From NCBI GenBank assembly GCA_947461325.1, contig CANHLD010000116.1, positions 1 through 5,911 of the forward strand: a DNA stretch of 5,911 bases, in the 5' to 3' direction. Position numbers and translations under genes: made by a program. Every line of letters begins with the position of its first letter. Position 1 is the first letter of the stretch. Below the pieces are notes generated by a model, which was not told where the DNA came from, did no database searches, and saw only the letters and a list, made by a program, of their open reading frames with translations. This DNA comes from Comamonadaceae bacterium (GTDB lineage Bacteria; Pseudomonadota; Gammaproteobacteria; Burkholderiales; Burkholderiaceae_C). Positions 5,346 through 5,911 of this stretch are shown piece after piece.

Positions 5346-5689
5346 CCGTTGGATATTTGTACAGATTGCATGGCTTGCGACAGTCGGTTGAAATACATTT
5401 CACCCTCTATGGTCAAGGCCATGTACTTGGTGCGCCTGTTGTTGCCTAAAAAAACAGCCTGAACCAGTTTGGCATCCAACAAAATGGTGAGTTTGCGGTG
5501 CAAGGTAGCCGGTGAACCCAGGCCTTTGAGCCCCATGACTTCAGACACAGTCATGGGTTTTTCCTTGGCGACGCCTATGGCGATTTCATCGAGTATCAAC
5601 TTGCTTGTGACATCAAGTTGGTCTGTTTCAACCGAAGGTTCGAGTGCTTTGACGAAGTTTAAAAAATTGATGTAGTAGTTATTTTTCAT
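5342..5689 (-). CDS. Small winged-helix (MarR-like) transcriptional regulator
   Basis: A 115-residue cytoplasmic protein with a single winged helix-turn-helix domain. A helical lead (about 24-42) is followed by MTVSEVMGL (46-54) as the second helix, GSPATLHRKLTILLDAKLV (58-76) as recognition helix plus turn, and a beta wing with basic residues LGNNRRTKYMALT (81-93), then a final helix (95-107) that may dimerise. It is shorter than full MarR proteins (about 140 or more residues), so MarR-like describes the fold rather than a firm family. There is no ligand-binding domain. A purine-rich GAGG (5704-5701) lies 11 bases before the ATG. It is first in a two-gene operon with the membrane protein; the WATCAGC repeats upstream may be its own operator (inference). 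Confidence 0.75.
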   Translation of the reverse strand: MKNNYYINFLNFVKALEPSVETDQLDVTSKLILDEIAIGVAKEKPMTVSEVMGLKGLGSPATLHRKLTILLDAKLVQAVFLGNNRRTKYMALTIEGEMYFNRLSQAMQSVQISNG

Positions 5690-5694
5690 GTGAT

Positions 5695-5811
5695 TATCAG
5701 CCTCGTTCCTACAAGTTTAAATCAGCATTAATCTCTTATAAATTTAACAGGAAAATCAGCGTACTTAAATCAAAGGGTATTATTCAATTGCTATTTATTC
5801 TCTGGCTGATA
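5695..5811. repeat. Four WATCAGC repeats in the divergent region upstream of the winged-helix gene
   Basis: TATCAGC (5695-5701), AATCAGC (5720-5726), AATCAGC (5754-5760) and an inverted TATCAGC (GCTGATA, 5805-5811) occur within 117 bp. They bracket TATAAG (5740-5735, minus strand), the best -10 match for the leftward operon. This is consistent with binding sites for a regulator, most simply the adjacent winged-helix protein. The pattern is seen directly; the role is inference. Confidence 0.35.
5735..5740 (-). promoter_or_regulatory. Possible -10 element of the winged-helix/membrane protein operon
   Basis: TATAAG on the minus strand matches five of six -10 positions and would give a leader of about 40 bases before the ATG at 5689. 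No good -35 lies at the right distance, which would suit a promoter needing an activator. Confidence 0.25.
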
Positions 5812-5825
5812 AGCAGCGGTTGATT

Positions 5826-5845
5826 ATGCATCTATAAAAATGCAT
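5826..5845. promoter_or_regulatory. ATGCAT-N8-ATGCAT palindrome around a possible -10 for the right-edge gene
   Basis: Two copies of the self-complementary hexamer ATGCAT (5826-5831 and 5840-5845) are separated by 8 bases containing TATAAA (5833-5838), a good -10 match. This would start transcription near 5845, about 33 bases before the ATG at 5878. No good -35 is seen. The symmetry suggests an operator overlapping the promoter. Confidence 0.35.
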
Positions 5846-5877
5846 TTGACATATTCCAATGGCATGGGAGTTTTCTA

Positions 5878-5911
5878 ATGTCTGCTGTCTCACAAATCAT
5901 TGCGTGTGAGA
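5878..5911 (+). CDS. Partial CDS, start of an unidentified gene at the right edge
   Basis: ATG at 5878 follows GGGAG (5866-5870) at a 7-base spacing, the best ribosome-binding site in the window. The frame is open to the end and encodes MSAVSQIIACE. Eleven residues are not enough to identify a product. It is divergent from the winged-helix operon and shares its 188-bp upstream region. Confidence 0.55.
   Translation, partial: MSAVSQIIACE

Noticed and set aside
5846..5851. TTGACA as the -35 of the right-edge gene
   Set aside because: A -10 at 16-18 bases would fall on the ribosome-binding site, and no TATAAT-like hexamer is there.
1..5911. tRNA or rRNA genes, CRISPR arrays, insertion sequences, prophage or attachment sites
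   Set aside because: I saw no cloverleaf-like, repeat-spacer, transposase or terminal inverted-repeat signals on either strand.

Overview
The window is part of a bacteriochlorophyll photosynthesis gene cluster of a purple proteobacterium. The run of a cobalamin-binding antirepressor (aerR/ppaA), the PAS-type repressor ppsR, bacteriochlorophyll synthase (bchG) and geranylgeranyl reductase (bchP) is diagnostic. The moderate GC content and the general look of the proteins suggest a betaproteobacterium of the Comamonadaceae/Burkholderiales kind (Rhodoferax- or Limnohabitans-like, possibly an aerobic anoxygenic phototroph). That placement is an inference, not something the sequence proves.

Layout. 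Positions 1-38 hold the first codons of an unidentified gene running leftwards off the window. Positions 39-224 are a divergent control region with two PpsR-type TGT-N12-ACA boxes, each overlapping a TTGACA -35 element, one facing each way. Positions 225-1022 are aerR/ppaA (TTG start). A 127-bp gap with TGTCAA half-sites follows, then ppsR (1150-2535, GTG start). A 67-bp gap contains a third PpsR box overlapping a likely bchG promoter. bchG (2603-3490) and bchP (3531-4730) are linked by a 15-codon ORF that overlaps both genes by ATGA. This is the place where related clusters usually carry a PucC-family gene (bch2/orf427-428). A hairpin terminator at 4740-4768 separates bchP from a convergent two-gene operon on the minus strand: a small winged-helix regulator (5342-5689) followed, with an ATGA overlap, by a 185-residue multi-pass membrane protein (4788-5345). 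Positions 5690-5877 are a second divergent control region carrying four WATCAGC repeats and an ATGCAT repeat pair. A further gene starts at 5878 with a good ribosome-binding site and leaves the window.

How it works together. PpsR is expected to repress photosynthesis genes through TGT-N12-ACA sites. AerR/PpaA is expected to modify PpsR activity in a cobalamin-dependent manner. BchG and BchP perform the last steps of bacteriochlorophyll a synthesis (tail attachment and tail reduction). The boxes upstream of aerR, of the left divergent gene and of bchG suggest autoregulation plus direct control of bchGP. The winged-helix/membrane protein pair has no function I can assign. It and the bch2-like scar are the parts most worth a second look.
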